From: DASQHM01 sp035632095
GTDB lineage: Bacteria > Pseudomonadota > Alphaproteobacteria > Ferrovibrionales > Ferrovibrionaceae
Length of the DNA: 7,942 nucleotides
Assembly (NCBI GenBank): GCA_035632095.1
Contig: DASQHM010000061.1
Span: 1-7,942 of the forward strand
Direction of reading: 5' to 3'
Below are positions 5,494 to 7,942 of this stretch, piece by piece. The notes beneath the pieces are model-generated. The model worked only from the letters and a program-made list of their open reading frames with translations, was not told where the DNA came from and searched no databases. Positions within the stretch are counted from its first letter, which is position 1. Each line of letters begins with the position of its first letter. The position numbers and the translations under genes were made by a program.

Positions 5494-7443
5494 TCAGCCC
5501 GCCGGTAGTTCGAAAATCGTCTCGGCCGCCATGCCGGCTGCGAGCGGCCCGGCGAAGCAGAGCCGCATTGCCGGCTGCTTGCGGCCGAAAGCCGGCGAAT
5601 GCCAGGCGTCGCGGATTTCGCCCGAGAGCCCGCCCCGGTGACGGATGCGCAGGATCGGCCGCCCCGCATCCGCGATCGTCCAAGCGCCGGGCCCGGCGGA
5701 AATGCCGAGTTCCGGATCCACCAGGAAGCCGATCTCCACCGGCAAGGCGGCTTTCGCGCCGACCAGCCGGTCGCTCAGCACGCAAGTGCCGTCGCGCTGG
5801 CGCTGCAAGCGGCGGCGGTGGCGCACACCATGCGATCTTTGAAATCCGTCGTGCTCGGCTTCCACCGCCCAACTTGCCGGATCCAACGCGACTTCGCGCA
5901 TTGTGACCCGAGCGTTGCGAGACCAATTGAACGGCCCCGATGTCCTGCTCGAGCCGGCGCCGTCGAGTGTCAGCGTGTTATGTGCCGCGGTGGCACGAAA
6001 GCGGTCGCGCCATGCGCCCTCCGCGCCGTAGTAGACAAAGGTGCCGGCATCCACCAGCACCGGACGGCCGCCGAGGTGCAGCCACACGCTCAACGCATCC
6101 GCATGCCCGTGGGCGGCGATGGACAGATAGCCGAGCGGACCATGATCCATGATCCACAACACTTCACTCGATCCCGCGCCGCTGCGGGCCACCGTATAGC
6201 CGCCTTCGGGAAAGTGCCGGACGCCCGCCGCGATCTCGGGCGCCGCCGCGGCGCGGCCGAAGATGGCTTCGCGCAAATGCGGCGTCCTGACGGGCGGAGC
6301 GACGTCGGTCGTGCCGGTCACGGCGGCAAGCGCCGCCAGCACGCCGTCCACGTATCCGCGTTCGGCAAATCCCGACGCCAGCACGTGACTGCCGTCATCA
6401 TCGCCAATGGCCGGCTGATGGCCGCCCGCGTCCGTGATCGCGCGAAGGAAGCGGCAGGCCGCGATCGAGCGCCGGGTGAATCCGTCGCTGAACGGGCGGC
6501 CGCTCTTGGCGCCAACGCGGCCTGCCAATGTCAGCCACTCCAAGCTGAACGCGCCATAGGTCGGCGATTGTTCCGCCGGCACGCCGTCGGCGTGGAATTG
6601 CTTGAGCGCCTCGCTTTCCAATGTCGTCCGGCCCTTGGCCTCCCAACCCCGCGCCATGGGAAATTCCGCCAGCAGAACGCCGAGCAGATAGAGCCCGCAG
6701 GCTTCGGCGATGGCGTGGTTGTTGGCCGAGGAATATCGCGACGGAAACCGCTCGATCCACCAGCCATGGGCGGCAAGCGCGGCGCCGAGCTTCATGCAAA
6801 GCCGTTGGTCGAAACATTCGCGGCCGACAAAAGCCGCGACCACGAGAATGCTTACCACGCGGTGCGCCAGTTCGATCATGGAGGCCCAATGCACGCCGCG
6901 GAACGGCGGGTTGGCGTCGATCCAGGATTCGATATGACGGGCGCAAAGCCGGCCGAGTTCGGCATCTCCGGTCAACGCCGCGAGCGCCGCCACCGGCTGC
7001 AAATACTGCAGCCGGTTGAGCTCCCAGGCATTCTTCACGTCACCGAAGCCGGTCGCATGACGATAGGGAACGTCGAAGCAATAGACGTCCGACGGCCAAT
7101 GCCGCCCGGTCTCGGGATCAAGGTGCCAGTCGGGTATCGGTGCAACCGGCCAATCGTTGCCGAAGAAGCGGAAGCGGCCGGCCTGGACGTTTCGGGCGAC
7201 CTCCTGCCATTCGGCGATGAGGTCAGCATCGCCGGACAACTGCCGCAATCCGTCGCGCAACCAAGGCAGATCGGGCGGAACGAAGGCGGCTCGGCCGGCC
7301 TCCGCAGCGAAATCGGGAACGCGCCGGCGCGCGGAGATGCGGCGGTGTTGCTCCAGGGCCCGGTGCGCGACCTCCGCCGGCGACATGGCGGCAAGCCGCG
7401 CCGCATACCATTGCAGACGCGACCCGGCGGACTCAGCCGCCAT
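5494..7443 (-). CDS. Heparinase II/III family polysaccharide lyase
   Basis: This 649-residue protein has the two-part architecture of heparinase II/III-like lyases, which cleave uronic-acid-containing polysaccharides by beta-elimination. From the ATG at 7443, the N-terminal alpha-barrel domain spans about residues 10-390 and the C-terminal beta-sandwich about 400-640. Likely catalytic or metal residues are Asn241/His243 in SSANNHAIAEA, Tyr296 in EQSPTYGAFS, His445 and His447 in AAHGHADALS, and His488 in AAHNTLTLDG. The domain boundary region reads FPEGGYTVARSG. I see no signal peptide. The start at 7443 overlaps the reductase stop by 11 nt and gives the family-typical opening RLQWYAARLAAMSPAEVAHR; an in-frame ATG at 7485 would overlap by 53 nt. 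It lies between a reductase and a glycosyltransferase, so a role in trimming or turnover of the polysaccharide made by this locus is likely. The substrate is unknown. Confidence 0.93.
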   Translation of the reverse strand: MAAESAGSRLQWYAARLAAMSPAEVAHRALEQHRRISARRRVPDFAAEAGRAAFVPPDLPWLRDGLRQLSGDADLIAEWQEVARNVQAGRFRFFGNDWPVAPIPDWHLDPETGRHWPSDVYCFDVPYRHATGFGDVKNAWELNRLQYLQPVAALAALTGDAELGRLCARHIESWIDANPPFRGVHWASMIELAHRVVSILVVAAFVGRECFDQRLCMKLGAALAAHGWWIERFPSRYSSANNHAIAEACGLYLLGVLLAEFPMARGWEAKGRTTLESEALKQFHADGVPAEQSPTYGAFSLEWLTLAGRVGAKSGRPFSDGFTRRSIAACRFLRAITDAGGHQPAIGDDDGSHVLASGFAERGYVDGVLAALAAVTGTTDVAPPVRTPHLREAIFGRAAAAPEIAAGVRHFPEGGYTVARSGAGSSEVLWIMDHGPLGYLSIAAHGHADALSVWLHLGGRPVLVDAGTFVYYGAEGAWRDRFRATAAHNTLTLDGAGSSRTSGPFNWSRNARVTMREVALDPASWAVEAEHDGFQRSHGVRHRRRLQRQRDGTCVLSDRLVGAKAALPVEIGFLVDPELGISAGPGAWTIADAGRPILRIRHRGGLSGEIRDAWHSPAFGRKQPAMRLCFAGPLAAGMAAETIFELPAG

Positions 7444-7942
7444 GGCCCGCGCGTTCGATGGCTTGCCTGGCAGCAGCCACGTCATGGGCCAAGTGCTCGG
7501 CGCTCAAGGTGCCGATCACGACGCAGGAAACGCCCGGCTCGGCGAAGATCAACTCCATCGCCTGCCGCACCGGATCGCCGGACGAAACCAGGTTGCCGCT
7601 GTCGAGCGCCTTTTTCACCAGCACGCCCTTGCCGGCCTGCCGTGCCGCGGCCGCGACGGCACGGTCGGCGGTGGCGCCGGGATTGAGCGTGATCATCACC
7701 ACGTCGGTGTGCGCTACGCCCATCAGCCCGCCCTCGACGGTCTTGCCGGAAAATCCGGTGGCGATGAGTTTGCCCGCTTGTTTCAACCGTTCAAGCGCGT
7801 CGATCGCCGGGCCGAAGCGGGCGAGCGTCTCGTCCTCGCCGTCCGAATGCAGCAGAAGCACGTCAATGCGGTCGGTGCGAAGACGCTTGAGGCTTCGCTC
7901 GACGCTGGCGACGATTGCCGACGGCGAGAAATCGAAGCGCGA
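7433..7942 (-). CDS. Aldo/keto reductase, N-terminus outside the window
   Basis: The last 169 residues of an aldo/keto reductase, an NAD(P)H-dependent TIM-barrel oxidoreductase, are present; the frame is open from the window edge. Family marks are SVERSLKRLRTDRIDVLLLHSDG (residues 13-35 of the visible part), the strand KLIATGFSGKT (58-68), the ITLNP segment (84-88), GVLVKKAL (106-113) and the C-terminal cofactor-binding motif VVIGTLSAEHL (141-151). The visible part is about half to two-thirds of a typical 270-330-residue enzyme. The catalytic Asp, Tyr and Lys lie in the missing half, so activity cannot be judged. Its stop overlaps the lyase start by 11 nt, which places it upstream in the same transcript. 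It might modify a sugar precursor, but that is inference from context only. Confidence 0.88.
   Translation of the reverse strand, partial: SRFDFSPSAIVASVERSLKRLRTDRIDVLLLHSDGEDETLARFGPAIDALERLKQAGKLIATGFSGKTVEGGLMGVAHTDVVMITLNPGATADRAVAAAARQAGKGVLVKKALDSGNLVSSGDPVRQAMELIFAEPGVSCVVIGTLSAEHLAHDVAAARQAIERAGHGG

Noticed and set aside
4447..5508. Plus-strand open frame of 353 codons opposite the glycosyltransferase
   Set aside because: A GC-driven shadow frame; the minus strand carries full GT4 motifs in order.
5599..7686. Long plus-strand open frame (695 codons) opposite the lyase gene
   Set aside because: It has no recognisable domain and is rich in Arg, Ala and Pro in the way antisense frames of GC-rich genes are; the minus strand encodes a clear family protein with its expected catalytic residues.

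Overview
The window looks like a piece of a GC-rich alphaproteobacterial chromosome (roughly two-thirds G+C by eye). The best taxonomic marker is an MmcB-type DNA repair nuclease gene, a family found mainly in Alphaproteobacteria. Genes are packed tightly, with several start/stop overlaps and one real intergenic gap. I see no rRNA, tRNA, CRISPR array, insertion sequence or phage gene.

Left part (1-1390, minus strand): a short PhoH-like ATPase gene is followed by a coupled gene for a fumarylacetoacetase-fold 2-keto-4-pentenoate hydratase (MhpD-like), which overlaps it by 4 nt. The hydratase runs off the window. Its end is spoiled by a perfect, loopless 118-bp palindrome at 1-118, where the sequence folds back on itself. 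This is most likely a contig-end or amplification artefact, so nothing left of about position 60 should be trusted as native sequence.

Middle (1391-3185): a gap of about 420 bp with no convincing gene separates the minus-strand PhoH unit from a plus-strand pair. That pair encodes an alpha/beta hydrolase with a hydrophobic N-terminus and the MmcB-like nuclease, joined by an ATGA overlap. The pair ends tail-to-tail with the next cluster, and the two stop codons overlap.

Right part (3182-7942, minus strand): four genes read leftwards as a probable operon: aldo/keto reductase (cut by the window edge), heparinase II/III-family polysaccharide lyase, GT4 glycosyltransferase, and a membrane protein with a beta-rich domain followed by a VanZ-like domain. 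Three of these contents (lyase, glycosyltransferase, VanZ-like membrane protein) fit an exopolysaccharide or surface-polysaccharide locus that continues beyond the right edge. The sugar substrate cannot be read from this window.

The most interesting biology is this polysaccharide cluster, especially the composite VanZ protein and the lyase without a visible signal peptide. I do not see a clearly new defence or mobile system. The most striking structure, the terminal palindrome, is better explained as an artefact.
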